A stretch of 64,000 nucleotides of DNA from Cellulomonas sp. S1-8 (GCF_026184235.1 NZ_CP110806.1:2604001-2668000), one strand, 5' to 3'. Positions 20,779-30,939 are shown, counted from the stretch's first letter. The notes: generated by a model not told the origin, from the sequence alone. Numbers and translations are program-made.

Positions 20779-23700
20779 TCATCCGTCGCCTCCGGGCGCG
20801 GGCGGGTCCGGTGGCTCGGGGTCCGGTGCCGTGGGGACGGTATAGGTCGCCTCCGCAGACCAACCACCGTCGCCGACCGAGTTCGTGGCACGGACCGAGA
20901 CGGCGACCGTGTCCCCTGCGGCAAGCCCGAGCTCACCGATCGACCGCTCATCCTGCGTCGCGGACGCATCGCGGTCCCACTCGCGGACACGCTCACCCCC
21001 GCCCGCGGCGACGACGCGCCAGCGCACGCGATAGCCCGAGATCGCGACACCGCCGTCCGCCGGAGGGGACCACGTGGCTGTGAGCAAGCTCGGCGCGGCT
21101 GCGTCATCTGCGATGAGCCCAGGGGTGGTCGGGGTTCCGGGTGCGTTGCCCCAGCGACCGATGCTCGCGCTGGCCGACCCGGTCCCACCGGTCAGTTCCT
21201 GACCCCCCACCGACGTCGTGGCACGGACCTCGACGGAGACGGACGAGCCGAGCGGGCTGAAGTTCCACCCGCTGACGTCCACCGTGGCCTCGGTCTGGTC
21301 GGTCGACCGCTCGATCTCGCCGCCGGGGCCCCTGACGACGAAGTGATAGGTGACGGCGGACGTCGAACCTGCCACGACGCCGTTCCAGCGGATCCGGAGC
21401 GTCGACGGCCTGTTGGCGGTGCCTGTCGTGGCCACCTCCGGCGGAGAGACCGAGGGCTGGCCTGGTGGGACGGATGGCGTCGCGGTCCCGGCACCGCTCG
21501 CCGCACCCTCTCCCTGCGCATTCCGCGCTGTCACGGTGAAGGAGTAGTCCTTTCCGCCCGTCAGGCCGCCCACCAGCGTGGACGTACCAGACCCTGCGTC
21601 AAGCGTTCGGTCCTCGCCCGCCGCGATCACGCGCACGACGTACTGCTGGACGGCTGACCCGTTGGGGTCCGCCGGAGCCCACGCGAGCCGGACCGACCCC
21701 TGCCCGATCTGGGGTGTCGCGGTCGGCGTACCCGGCGCACCCGGGAGTCCGTAGGTGGCGGCGGTCGTGGTGGCGACCTCACCGCTACCGGCCTTGTTGT
21801 ACGCCCGGAGCCCGAACGTGTACTCGACCCCGTTGGCCGCCCCCGTGAACGGGTAGGAGCGCGCGTCCGCGCCCAGCGAGAACGTGCCGGCTCCGGCGCC
21901 ACCGCTGATCACGAGCTGGTAGCCCTGGATGGCGTCGCCGTTGGACACGGTGTCTCCCCAGCGGACGGTGATCTGCCCCCCGAGCGCAGTGTTCTCCCGG
22001 GTTGCGGACAGGTCGCGTGGCGCACCAGGGGCCGCCGCAGGGATCTCCGTCGCCGACCACGCGCTCCACCCGCTCGGCTCCGGCGCCTTGTTGTGCGCGC
22101 GGACCCGCACCGAGTACGCGACACCGTTGCGCAGCCGGTCGAACGTGTACGACGTGGACGTGGTGGTCCGGCTGGCTGCGCCCGACTCGGGCGACGGGCT
22201 GATCTCGACGGTGTAGCTCGTCACGGGCGAGCCGTTCGAGACCGGCGCCGCCCACGAGGCCGTGACCGCCTGGTCGCCGAACACCAGCCGCGGCGACCCG
22301 GGGATGTCCGGCACCGCGTCGGGGCGTGCGGGCGCGGACGCCGGCGACTCCGCGGACCACCCGACGCGGTTGCGGGCCGCGACGGTGAACGTGTACTCGA
22401 CGTCGTTGGTCAGGCCGTCGATCGTGCACGTCGTGCTCACGCAGGTCCGGGCGATGCCTCCGGGGGCGGTCACCCGGTACTCGATGATCGGCTCGCCCTG
22501 GTTGTCCGGCGCGGTCCACGACAGCACGACCGTGCGGTCGCGGATCTCGCCGATGCGCGGCGGCGCCGGTGCGAGCGGCACGCCGCTCACGCGGACCGTG
22601 ACGCGCCCCTCGACCTCGCGGCCCGGGTCGCCGGTCACGTCGCGCACGCGGTACCGCACGACCATCTGGCCGATGAAGGTGGCGCTCGGACGCACGGAGA
22701 CCGTGCCCGACGTCGCGCCGGCCGTGCCCGCGCCGGCGGTCTCGACGACCGCGCCGACGACCGTGAGAGGTCCCTGGTCGGGGAACGGGTTGAACGAGCC
22801 CTCCAGCACGTCGACCGTCGTCTCCCGGCCCTGCGCGCCGTCGTCCACGGTGAAGTTCTGGACGGTCGCGGTGCGACGCGTGCTGGCGATGACGCGCAGG
22901 TCGACGCCGACGTCCATGACGCCGGTGCGACCGTAGGTCAGCTGCAGCTCGAGCCGCCCGGTCGTGCCCTTGGGGGTGGTCGCGTCCGCAGAGACCAGCA
23001 GGTCGGTGCCCTCGAGCACGGCCGCGAACCCGGCCGGGACCCCGGACACCGACCGGAATCCGTAGCGGTCGGCTGCGGTCGCCTCACCGTCGGCCTGCTC
23101 GGGACCGCGCGTCAGCGCGAGCAGGTCGACGCGCGTGGTGGCCGCCGCTCCCGCCTCGACCTCGACCGTCGGGGCGTCGAACGTCGGCGGGTAGTCGTCG
23201 ACGGCGTAGACCGTGATCTGGAGCGTGAGCAGGGCGGTCCGCGCGGACGCGTCGGACGCACCCGTCGCGTCGGTGACGGGCACCGTGATCGACGCGGGCC
23301 CTGCGTAGCCCGCGGCCGACGTGAAGACGATCGTGCCCGCGTCGCGGACCAGCTCGGAGCCGTCGGAGCGCGCCGCGGTGACCTGGGTGGGGTCCGCGAT
23401 GCTCGGCTCGCGGCCCGGGGCGACCTGCACGTGCTCGGCGAGCGGGATCACCAGCTGCTCACCGCTCGCGACCCGCAGCTCGGGGGCCCGCGGACGCAGC
23501 TGCGGCGGGAAGAACCCGAGCGCCGGGACCGTGATGAACGCGTACGCGTTCGCCGACGGCTCGGTGCTGTTGACCAGGCGGTACGGCACCGTCTGCGAGT
23601 AGTCGACGAGCGTCACGACGACGTCGCCGTCCTCCGTTACCCGCGCGACGTCCGCATGGGACGCCGGGACCGACACGACGAGGTCCGACAGCGGCCCGGA

Positions 23701-26700
23701 CGGGTTCTGCGCCACGGCCAGCACGTCGACCGAGACCTCGGTCTTGCCGAGCGTGTCGATCGCGGGGACCAGCACGTCCCGGGCGATCGGGGGCTCGACG
23801 GGCGCGTCGTCCGTCACCGTCACCGTCAGCACGCCGTAGTCGCGGCCGCCGCCGTCGTTCGTCACGAGGTACTGGATCTGCACCACGCCCGGGGACGTCG
23901 GCGCCGTGACGGCGATGCGCCGACCCTGGATCGCCGCCTCGACGCCCTCGGGCACCTCGATCGAGTCGAGCGCGAGCTCGCGGCCCGTGGAGTCGATGTC
24001 GTTGGCCAGGACGCGCACCTCGACGCGCTGCCCCGGCCGCAGGGTCACGGCGTCGTCGACCGCGACCACGCCCGAGGCGCCCGACGGGCGCGGCGCGATG
24101 CCGACCCGGACGGTCGCCACGGCCCGCTGGCCCACCCAGTCCTCGACCGCGTACGTGAACGTGTCGGTGCCGCGCGAGCCGGGGAACGCCTCGTACTCGA
24201 TCCAGTCCGCGCCGACCTCGGTGACCCGCCCGAGGGTTGCCGCCGACGCCTGACCGAGCAGCGTCACGCCGTCGCCGTCGTCGTCGATCCCGACGAGCGG
24301 CACCGGGATGCGCACGGTGTCGCCCTCGAACACGCGCGCCTCGATGTCCTGCGGCCGCGGTGGGGACTTGGTGGCCGGGTCCGACTCGTGCACGCGCACG
24401 GTGACCGTGGCGGCCGTGACGTTGCCGGCGGTGTCCTCGACCGCGAACGTCGCGCGCGCCGTCAGGGCGCGGTCGGGCGCCTGGTACCGCAGCACGTCGC
24501 CGGACACGAACAGCAGGCCGTCGCCCCCGGCCAACGGCTCCGGCAGGTCCCGCAGCACGGTGAGCTGGTCGCCGTCCGGGTCCGACGCGCCGGCGAGCAC
24601 GGGGATCGTCACGACGCCGCCCGCGCGGACCGTCGCCTCGACGTTGGGCACGACCGGCGGCTGGGACGACGCGGACGGCGGGACGGGCTGCACGACGATC
24701 TCGCCGAACGCCGACGCCGAGCCGTTCGACACCTCGTACGCCAGGACGACCGGCCCGTCGGGCGTGCGGTCGGCGCGGATCTGCACGTACCGGTGCTCGA
24801 TCACCGCGACCTGCAGCCCGGAGTCCTCGGGCGTGGTCACGGACTGCAGCACGAGCACGTTGTTGGCGGGGTCCTCGTCGTTCGCGAGCGGGTCGATCGT
24901 CACCTCGCCGCCCGCGGGCAGCAGCGCGAGGTCGCGGACGGCCACCGGCGGCTGCGCCTGCTCGGGCCACTCGCGCACGTCGATCCGCGCGATGCCGGTC
25001 GCCTGCTGCGGCGCGGCCGTCACGACGAACTCCACGTAGTAGGGGCCGGCGCGGGGTGCCTTGAACGCGAACGTGCCGGCCGTCAGGTCGGGCACGATCG
25101 TCGCGCCGACGACGTCGGACACCGCTGCCAGGCGCGGCGGCTCGGTCGACGCCGAGCGGACGGCGTCGAGCGGACGCACGACGACCTCCTGGCCGACGTA
25201 GGTCACGGCGTGCACCGGGTCGATCTGGGGCGGCACCGACCCGGCGGCGCGCACGTCGACGACGACCTCGCCGTCCACGACGTTCGTGCCGTCGGACACC
25301 TGCACCTGCACGGTCGTGCGTCCCAGACCCCCGCCGTCCGCGGTGAACGTCAGCACGCCGTCCTGGCGGAAGCGCGCGGTCCCGGCCGACGGGTCCGCGG
25401 TCGCCCCGACCAGCAGCAGGTCGTCGCCGTCGGCGTCCTGGAAGTCGGCGAGCACGCCGTGGACGAGCTGCCCGCCGGTCTCGACCGTCAGCGAGGACGT
25501 GCGCACCTGCACGGGCGCGGCGTCGCCGTCGCTCACCGTGAGCCGCACGGTCGCCGTCGAGGGCGCGTTGACCCCCCGGCCGTCGGTCACGGTGTACTGG
25601 AGCTGCGCGGTGCCGGTCGCGCCGGCGAGCACGTGCACCTGCAGCGCCCGGCCCCCGCGGACCTGCTCGACCGTGCCGAAGTCCGCGGGCAGCGCGTCGA
25701 CCTGGGAGATCACGAGGATCCCGCAGTCGGACGACGAGTCGTTGTCGATCACGGGCAGCACGCGCGTCCGGCCGGCGCGCACGCCGAACTCGTCGTCGAC
25801 GGCGACGGGCGGCGAGCTCTGCTCGCTGCACTCCGTGACGGGCTCCTGCGTGACCTCGCCGCTCTCGGAGTCCTCCTCGGACTCGTCCGGGTCCTCCTCG
25901 GGCACGATGTCGTCCCAGTTGGGGACGCGGACCGCGGTGTCCTCCTGCGGCAGCCACACCCGCCCACCTGCGGTCTCGTTGAGCACGACCAGGCCGCGGT
26001 TCACGCGGAACTCCAGTCGGTCGGACGCGGTCATGCCCTCGAGGTCGTCCACCTGCGCGTCCGCGCCGTCGCACAGCTGCAGCGACGAGCCGATCGCCGA
26101 CGACCACGCCGCGTACGCGCACTCCCCCACGCGCACCGGTCTTGCCGGGGTTCCCGAGCCGGTCGTGTCGTGCCGGCGCGGCGTGCCGCCGTCGAGCGGC
26201 ACCTCCCACACCGCCGAGCGACCCGACACCAGCACGGTGCTCGCCGCGGGGCCGGGCTGCTGCAGCACCAGGTCGGTGTCGTCGACCGTCACCTCGCCGG
26301 CGAGCGTGCTGACGGTGCTCCCGGACAGCACCACGAGCTCGTCGCCCACCGCGGTCACGGCGTCCACGTCGACGGGGCCGAGGGTGCCCGCCGACTGCGG
26401 CGCGACGGGCTGCGTCGCGGGCACGAACGTCACCGCGCCGTCCTCGGGCGCGACCGCCAGCACCGCGCCGCTGCGTGCGACGACTGCCGCGCCGCCCTCG
26501 CCGAGCTGCAGGTCAGGGGCGCCGTCGTCCAGGTCGAGCAGGTCCAGCTCGGACATCTGACGCACCCACGTGTCGCCCGCACCGTCGACCACGGCGACGC
26601 GCCCGGCCGCCATCGACACCTTCGCGCCGGGCGTCGCCACCTGGGTGGTCGTCGCGACCGTCGCGGGGTCGACCACGGCGATCGTCCCGGGCTCGACGAG

Positions 26701-26967
26701 CAGCACCCAGCCCTCGTCCTGCTGCACGTCGAAGTCGCTGCTCGTGGTCACCACGCCGCCGTCGAGCTCCTCGACCGGCACGTTGTAGCGGCCCAGGCTC
26801 AGCTGGTTGGTCGCGGTGAGCCACACGCCGCCGTCGTTGAGGTCGACGCGCGCGAGCGGGAACCCGCGGTCCACCAGGGCGAGCGTCAGCACGATCGCCG
26901 GCACGGTGACCACGGCCGCGACCGTCGTCAGCGGTCGCCGGCGCCACGTCCGCGGGTCCCACCGCAT
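20779..26967 (-). CDS. Giant surface protein: propeller-like head, cadherin-like repeats, six FN3 domains
   Basis: A 2062-residue protein. One membrane anchor lies at about residues 13-35 (LTTVAAVVTVPAIVLTLALV). About 40-340 is a beta-rich, propeller-like region, followed by a strongly acidic linker (EEDPDESEEDSESGE). Roughly ten Ig-like/cadherin-type repeats follow (PVAVDDEFGVRAGR..., PVAVRDLALLPAGG..., each ending in a T-V-x-V-x-V-type strand). From about 1465 to the end come six fibronectin type III domains (e.g. PPRIGEIRDRTVVLSWTAP, then YTFTVAARNRVGWS). With an inside N-terminus, nearly all of it is extracellular. The start overlaps the kinase stop (TGATG). In Bifidobacterium an Fn3 gene next to pkb2, an AAA ATPase, DUF58 and a transglutaminase defines the PFNA cluster. 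Confidence 0.85.
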   Translation of the reverse strand: MRWDPRTWRRRPLTTVAAVVTVPAIVLTLALVDRGFPLARVDLNDGGVWLTATNQLSLGRYNVPVEELDGGVVTTSSDFDVQQDEGWVLLVEPGTIAVVDPATVATTTQVATPGAKVSMAAGRVAVVDGAGDTWVRQMSELDLLDLDDGAPDLQLGEGGAAVVARSGAVLAVAPEDGAVTFVPATQPVAPQSAGTLGPVDVDAVTAVGDELVVLSGSTVSTLAGEVTVDDTDLVLQQPGPAASTVLVSGRSAVWEVPLDGGTPRRHDTTGSGTPARPVRVGECAYAAWSSAIGSSLQLCDGADAQVDDLEGMTASDRLEFRVNRGLVVLNETAGGRVWLPQEDTAVRVPNWDDIVPEEDPDESEEDSESGEVTQEPVTECSEQSSPPVAVDDEFGVRAGRTRVLPVIDNDSSSDCGILVISQVDALPADFGTVEQVRGGRALQVHVLAGATGTAQLQYTVTDGRGVNAPSTATVRLTVSDGDAAPVQVRTSSLTVETGGQLVHGVLADFQDADGDDLLLVGATADPSAGTARFRQDGVLTFTADGGGLGRTTVQVQVSDGTNVVDGEVVVDVRAAGSVPPQIDPVHAVTYVGQEVVVRPLDAVRSASTEPPRLAAVSDVVGATIVPDLTAGTFAFKAPRAGPYYVEFVVTAAPQQATGIARIDVREWPEQAQPPVAVRDLALLPAGGEVTIDPLANDEDPANNVLVLQSVTTPEDSGLQVAVIEHRYVQIRADRTPDGPVVLAYEVSNGSASAFGEIVVQPVPPSASSQPPVVPNVEATVRAGGVVTIPVLAGASDPDGDQLTVLRDLPEPLAGGDGLLFVSGDVLRYQAPDRALTARATFAVEDTAGNVTAATVTVRVHESDPATKSPPRPQDIEARVFEGDTVRIPVPLVGIDDDGDGVTLLGQASAATLGRVTEVGADWIEYEAFPGSRGTDTFTYAVEDWVGQRAVATVRVGIAPRPSGASGVVAVDDAVTLRPGQRVEVRVLANDIDSTGRELALDSIEVPEGVEAAIQGRRIAVTAPTSPGVVQIQYLVTNDGGGRDYGVLTVTVTDDAPVEPPIARDVLVPAIDTLGKTEVSVDVLAVAQNPSGPLSDLVVSVPASHADVARVTEDGDVVVTLVDYSQTVPYRLVNSTEPSANAYAFITVPALGFFPPQLRPRAPELRVASGEQLVIPLAEHVQVAPGREPSIADPTQVTAARSDGSELVRDAGTIVFTSAAGYAGPASITVPVTDATGASDASARTALLTLQITVYAVDDYPPTFDAPTVEVEAGAAATTRVDLLALTRGPEQADGEATAADRYGFRSVSGVPAGFAAVLEGTDLLVSADATTPKGTTGRLELQLTYGRTGVMDVGVDLRVIASTRRTATVQNFTVDDGAQGRETTVDVLEGSFNPFPDQGPLTVVGAVVETAGAGTAGATSGTVSVRPSATFIGQMVVRYRVRDVTGDPGREVEGRVTVRVSGVPLAPAPPRIGEIRDRTVVLSWTAPDNQGEPIIEYRVTAPGGIARTCVSTTCTIDGLTNDVEYTFTVAARNRVGWSAESPASAPARPDAVPDIPGSPRLVFGDQAVTASWAAPVSNGSPVTSYTVEISPSPESGAASRTTTSTSYTFDRLRNGVAYSVRVRAHNKAPEPSGWSAWSATEIPAAAPGAPRDLSATRENTALGGQITVRWGDTVSNGDAIQGYQLVISGGAGAGTFSLGADARSYPFTGAANGVEYTFGLRAYNKAGSGEVATTTAATYGLPGAPGTPTATPQIGQGSVRLAWAPADPNGSAVQQYVVRVIAAGEDRTLDAGSGTSTLVGGLTGGKDYSFTVTARNAQGEGAASGAGTATPSVPPGQPSVSPPEVATTGTANRPSTLRIRWNGVVAGSTSAVTYHFVVRGPGGEIERSTDQTEATVDVSGWNFSPLGSSVSVEVRATTSVGGQELTGGTGSASASIGRWGNAPGTPTTPGLIADDAAAPSLLTATWSPPADGGVAISGYRVRWRVVAAGGGERVREWDRDASATQDERSIGELGLAAGDTVAVSVRATNSVGDGGWSAEATYTVPTAPDPEPPDPPAPGGDG

Positions 26968-28469
26968 CACGGCGCGCACCCCTGCGCCGGCCGCGCCGAC
27001 GCGCTGCGGTCCGCCCGCACGATGGACACCTGGACGCACACCTCACCCGTCGCCTGGTCGGCGGGGACCGTGACGCGCTCGGTGTCGACGACCTCGAGCG
27101 TCGGCTCGCCGGTCGCGGCCAGCACACCCCAGAGATACTGGTCCCCGTCCTGGGGCTCGGGATTCTGCCACGTGAAGGTGACGGAGCCGTCCGCGGCGCG
27201 CACGCCGGCGAGCGAGTGGGGCGCCGGGACGGGCGCGGCCGCGGGGCCCGTCTGGGGCGCGGCCAGGTCGTCGGTCGGCGCGATGGGCCCGACGGGGTCG
27301 GCGCCGCCGAGGGTCGCGACGAGCACTCCGACCACGGCGGCGACCACCACGAGCCCCGCGACGGCCGCGACCACCCGCGCACCGCGTCGCGGCGGCGGCC
27401 CGTCGGGCACCCCGACGTGCGCCGTCGGGGCGGTCACCGGCGGTGCGACGAGCGTCGGGCGGCCCACCACGACCGAGCGGGCGCGGGTCGCGTCCTCGTC
27501 GTCGAGCCCGGTGACCTGGAGCGGGCCCGGCAGCGCGATGCCGCGCAGCCGGGTCGCGTCGTCGTCCCCGTCGAGCGGGGCCTCGAACGGGGACGTCGGC
27601 TCGTCGATGAGGTCGAGCGGCGTCACGGGCAGCCGCAGCCCGGCCTCGACCTCCTGCAGCGCCCGCGCGACCGCCATCGCCGAGGAGTAGCGGCGCGACG
27701 GGTGCTTGGCCATCGCACGGTCGAGGACGGCCTGCAGCTGCGGCGGCATGTCCTCGCGACCCACGGGCGGCAGCGGGGACCGCTCGATCCGGGCCACGAG
27801 CTGCTGGGCGCTGTTGTTGCCGCCCGGGAGCTCGAACGGCGTGCGACCCGCCAGCAGCGAGTAGACGGTCGCGGCGAGCGCGTACACGTCCGACCGCTCG
27901 TCGCTCGAGGGGTGCTCCGCGAGCATCTCCGGCGGCGACCACGGGATCGACATGCCCATCGTCTGCGCCGCCGGGCCGGTCGTCGCGGCGATCCCGAAGT
28001 CGGTCAGCGCGGGCCACCCGAAGTCCGTGGTCAGGACGTTCGCGGGCTTGATGTCGCGGTGCAGGATGCCGGCGCGGTGCGCGGTCTCGACCGCGGACGC
28101 GAGCCGCACGCCGATGCGCAGGACCTCCGGGACCGGCATGCGCTCCGCGCGGTACCGCTCGGCCAGGCCCGCGCGCGAGCAGTACTCCATGACGAGGAAC
28201 GGCCGACCGTCAGCGGCGATGGCGGCGTGGTGGATCGTGACGATCGACGGGTGGTGCGACAGCTGGGCCATGAGGTTGGCCTCGGTCTGGAACCGCTCGC
28301 GCACGTCGTCGTCGAGGCTGCCCGCGAGCAGCACCTTGACCGCGACGTCGCGACGCGGCAGGTGCTGGCGGTACAGGAAGACGTCCGCGAAGCCGCCCAG
28401 GCCGAGCACGCGCACGTACTCGTACCCGGGCAGGTCCGGCGGCGCGGACGCCTCACGACGAGCAGTCAC
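26967..28469 (-). CDS. Transmembrane Ser/Thr protein kinase (Hanks type)
   Basis: A 500-residue receptor kinase. The intracellular kinase domain (about 16-275) has every key element: GLGGFADV P-loop (23-30), Lys45 in VAVKVL, the alpha-C Glu in FQTEANLMAQL, catalytic loop HRDIKPANVL, DFGIA, and SPPEM. It should therefore be active. A low-complexity linker leads to one membrane span at about 364-386. The roughly 110-residue extracellular part resembles an FN3-like module (GSVTFTWQNPEPQDGDQYLWGV). There are no PASTA repeats, so it is not PknB. GTG 28469 overlaps the FHA gene stop; the downstream Fn3 gene overlaps its own stop. Confidence 0.95.
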   Translation of the reverse strand: MTARREASAPPDLPGYEYVRVLGLGGFADVFLYRQHLPRRDVAVKVLLAGSLDDDVRERFQTEANLMAQLSHHPSIVTIHHAAIAADGRPFLVMEYCSRAGLAERYRAERMPVPEVLRIGVRLASAVETAHRAGILHRDIKPANVLTTDFGWPALTDFGIAATTGPAAQTMGMSIPWSPPEMLAEHPSSDERSDVYALAATVYSLLAGRTPFELPGGNNSAQQLVARIERSPLPPVGREDMPPQLQAVLDRAMAKHPSRRYSSAMAVARALQEVEAGLRLPVTPLDLIDEPTSPFEAPLDGDDDATRLRGIALPGPLQVTGLDDEDATRARSVVVGRPTLVAPPVTAPTAHVGVPDGPPPRRGARVVAAVAGLVVVAAVVGVLVATLGGADPVGPIAPTDDLAAPQTGPAAAPVPAPHSLAGVRAADGSVTFTWQNPEPQDGDQYLWGVLAATGEPTLEVVDTERVTVPADQATGEVCVQVSIVRADRSASARPAQGCAP

Positions 28470-30052
28470 GCGCTGCGCTCCACGGTGAACGTGACGCCGT
28501 CACCGAGGTCCACCACCTCGTCCGTGCCCACCACGCTCGGCTCGCCGGGGTGCAGGCGACGCACGCCCTCGCCGGGGCGCGACACGTGCACGCCGTTCGT
28601 GGAGTCCAGGTCCGTGACGACGACGTGCTCGCCCTCCGTGCGGACCTCGGCATGCGTGCGGGAGATGTCCTGGTTGGGGCTCGGCACGGTCACGAGCCGC
28701 GGCAGCTCGCGGTTCGTCACCCGGGCGACCTGCGGCGCGCGGCCGAGCAGCACCGCGCGGTCGAGGGCCACGACCAGCCCCGTCGACAGCACGAGCCGGG
28801 CCGGCAGCGGCGCGGCCTCGGGCGTCGGGAACGGCCCGGGCACGGCGTCCTGCGACCACGCGGGCAGCCGGTCGCGCAGGCGCGCGAGGTCGCTCGACAG
28901 GATCGTCATGCCGTCGTGGTCGTCGGGCTCCGGCTCCTCGAGCACGGGGTGCGCCTGCGGCTCGACCGTCGCGACGAGCGAGGGCGGCGCGGCCGGCGCG
29001 GGGGTGTCGACGGCCGGGACCGCGACGGCGACCGGGACGTCGCCCGCCGGCGTCACGAGCGGCCACCACGGGATGTCGGGCGCGGGCTCCGGGTCGAGCT
29101 CGGGCTCGTGGGCTGCCACGGGCTCCGCCTCCGGGGCGGGCCACACCGGGGAGTACACGACGGGCTCGAGCTCCGCCACGAGCTCGGGCTCGGGCTCGTG
29201 GACCGGCTCAGGCTCGGCGACGAGCTCGGGCTCGGCGACGAGCTCGGACTGGGCGACGGGCTCGGGCTGGGCGTGCTCGAGCTCGGCGGCGGGCTCGGGC
29301 GCGACGACGTGCTCGAGCTCGTCTGCCGGCACCTGCCACGCGACCGGTTCGAGAGCCGCGACCGCGTCGAGCTCCTCCGCCTGCTCGGGCGACGCGACCG
29401 GCTCGAGCTCGTCGGGCCACACCGGCCCGGGCAGCGCGGTCGGCTCGACGCCCTCCGGCTCGGCGTCCGCCACGACCACGTCCGGCGTGAGCCCGGTGCC
29501 GGCGGGCAGTCCGTCACCCGGCTCGGACCCGACCGGCTCGTCGACGTGCGCGGGCGCCGGCACGACGGGCTGCTCGTGCGTCGCGGTGTCGGGCACCGCG
29601 TCCACGTCGGCGACGGCACCGGTGCGCAGGCCGCCGGCCCGCACCACGCCACCGACCAGGGGCCACCATGTCGCGTCCGGCACGTCGTCGACGACGACCT
29701 CGAAGCCCTGCACGCCCAGCGCGCGGTGCTCGGTCCAGACCGCGCCGTCACCGGCCGCGATCTCCTGCACGCCGTCGGCACCGTGCAGGCGCATCCGGAC
29801 CGGCCCGCGGAGCACGGCGTGCACCGACCCGTCCGCGTCCGTGCGGACGACCGCGAACCTCGGCAGCGCCGCGAAACCGTCCGCCGCGACGACGCCGAGC
29901 GCACCCAGCACGTCACCGTCGCGGCGCGCCACCTGCCACAGGCCGTCGACGAGGCGCCACGGCGCGTCCGGCTCGACCAGCGCGAGGAACCCGTCACCCG
30001 CGACCGCGGTCCACGGCCCGTCCTGGTACTCGTGGTGGGCACGCTCGGTCAT
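28466..30052 (-). CDS. FHA-domain protein with Glu/Pro-rich linker
   Basis: A 528-residue soluble protein. The N-terminal 130 residues form a beta-rich domain of unknown type (GDGFLALVEPDAPWRLVDGLWQVARRDGDVLG). A long low-complexity linker, about 200-400, is built of irregular E-P/E-L-V units (e.g. VAEPELVAEPEPVHEPEP). The C-terminal FHA domain (about 430-528) has LLGRAPQ, DISRTHAEVRTEG and DLDSTNGVHVSRPG, so its phosphothreonine-binding residues are intact. A conserved-looking DDHDGMTILSSDL segment just before the FHA domain contains a Thr that could be phosphorylated by the neighbouring kinase. ATG 30052 has AGGAGG upstream and overlaps the phosphatase stop. Confidence 0.88.
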   Translation of the reverse strand: MTERAHHEYQDGPWTAVAGDGFLALVEPDAPWRLVDGLWQVARRDGDVLGALGVVAADGFAALPRFAVVRTDADGSVHAVLRGPVRMRLHGADGVQEIAAGDGAVWTEHRALGVQGFEVVVDDVPDATWWPLVGGVVRAGGLRTGAVADVDAVPDTATHEQPVVPAPAHVDEPVGSEPGDGLPAGTGLTPDVVVADAEPEGVEPTALPGPVWPDELEPVASPEQAEELDAVAALEPVAWQVPADELEHVVAPEPAAELEHAQPEPVAQSELVAEPELVAEPEPVHEPEPELVAELEPVVYSPVWPAPEAEPVAAHEPELDPEPAPDIPWWPLVTPAGDVPVAVAVPAVDTPAPAAPPSLVATVEPQAHPVLEEPEPDDHDGMTILSSDLARLRDRLPAWSQDAVPGPFPTPEAAPLPARLVLSTGLVVALDRAVLLGRAPQVARVTNRELPRLVTVPSPNQDISRTHAEVRTEGEHVVVTDLDSTNGVHVSRPGEGVRRLHPGEPSVVGTDEVVDLGDGVTFTVERSA

Positions 30053-30939
30053 GCGAGGTCCTCCTGGGCGTCGTGCGGCGACGGAGCCGCCGGCGGGGTC
30101 GTGGACGTGTCGGCGGTGGGCGTGGACGACCGGGGCAGCGTCGCACCGTTGAGCATCTCGTCCCACAGGTGCGGCCCGAGGTCGGGCGCGGATCGCGGCG
30201 CGGTCGCGTGGCTCTGGTCCGGCGCGGTGGCCGTCGCGACGTCGACGACGACGGCGCTGACGTTGTCGCGCCCACCGCGTTCCAGGGCGTCCTGCACGAG
30301 GCGCGCGGCGGCCTCCTGCGGGTCGTCGACCGCGGCGAGCACGCGGGTGATGTCGTCGTCGCCGAGCTCGCGCGTCAGGCCGTCCGTGCAGATCAGCAGC
30401 CGGTCGTCGACGCCGGCGGGGAGCAGCCAGTAGTCCGGCTCGGGGGGCTCGCCGGTGCCGAGCGCGCGGGTCAGCACGTGCCGCTCGGGGTGGCGTCGGG
30501 CGTCGCCGAGGCTCAGGTCGCCGGCCTCGATGAGCTCCTGTACGACCGAGTGGTCCACGCTCACCTGGGACAGCGCGCCCTCGGACCAGCGGTAGACGCG
30601 CGAGTCGCCCACGTTGAACACGAGCCAGTACCACCCGCCGTCGTGCTCCGTGACGGCGACGCCCGCAACCGTCGTGCCGCCCTGACGACCGCGTGTGAAC
30701 TCCGAGCGGATCCGCGAGGACGTGCGCGAGAAGCAGGCGTGCACGTCGTCGGAGGTCGCCGACGGCTGACCCGCCAGCTGCGCGAACTCCTCGACCGCGA
30801 TGCGGCTCGCGAGATCCCCCGCGTCGTGCCCTCCCATGCCGTCGGCCACCAGGAACACCGGGGGGTACGCGAGGAGCGCGTCCTCGTTCACCTCACGGAC
30901 GCGTCCGCGGTCCGTCGCCGAACCCCACGACGTGCGCAC
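30049..30939 (-). CDS. PP2C-family Ser/Thr protein phosphatase
   Basis: A 296-residue metal-dependent phosphatase, first gene of the kinase/Fn3 block. Motifs: RVREVNEDALL, FLVADGMGGHDAGDLAS (metal Asp plus Gly pair), GGTTVAGVAV, NVGDSRVYR, ICTDGL and GRDNVSAVVV. All metal-binding Asp residues are present, so it should be active and would reverse the kinase two genes downstream. The last 55 residues are Pro/Thr/Ser-rich and disordered. GTG start at 30939. Upstream, 90 bases separate it from the hydrolase gene, the likely promoter region. Confidence 0.93.
   Translation of the reverse strand: MRTSWGSATDRGRVREVNEDALLAYPPVFLVADGMGGHDAGDLASRIAVEEFAQLAGQPSATSDDVHACFSRTSSRIRSEFTRGRQGGTTVAGVAVTEHDGGWYWLVFNVGDSRVYRWSEGALSQVSVDHSVVQELIEAGDLSLGDARRHPERHVLTRALGTGEPPEPDYWLLPAGVDDRLLICTDGLTRELGDDDITRVLAAVDDPQEAAARLVQDALERGGRDNVSAVVVDVATATAPDQSHATAPRSAPDLGPHLWDEMLNGATLPRSSTPTADTSTTPPAAPSPHDAQEDLA

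Noticed and set aside
22093..27690. Very long open frame on the plus strand opposite the Fn3 and kinase genes
   Set aside because: A typical antisense shadow in high-GC DNA: Arg/Ala/Gly-rich with no recognisable domain, and fully overlapped by well-supported minus-strand genes.
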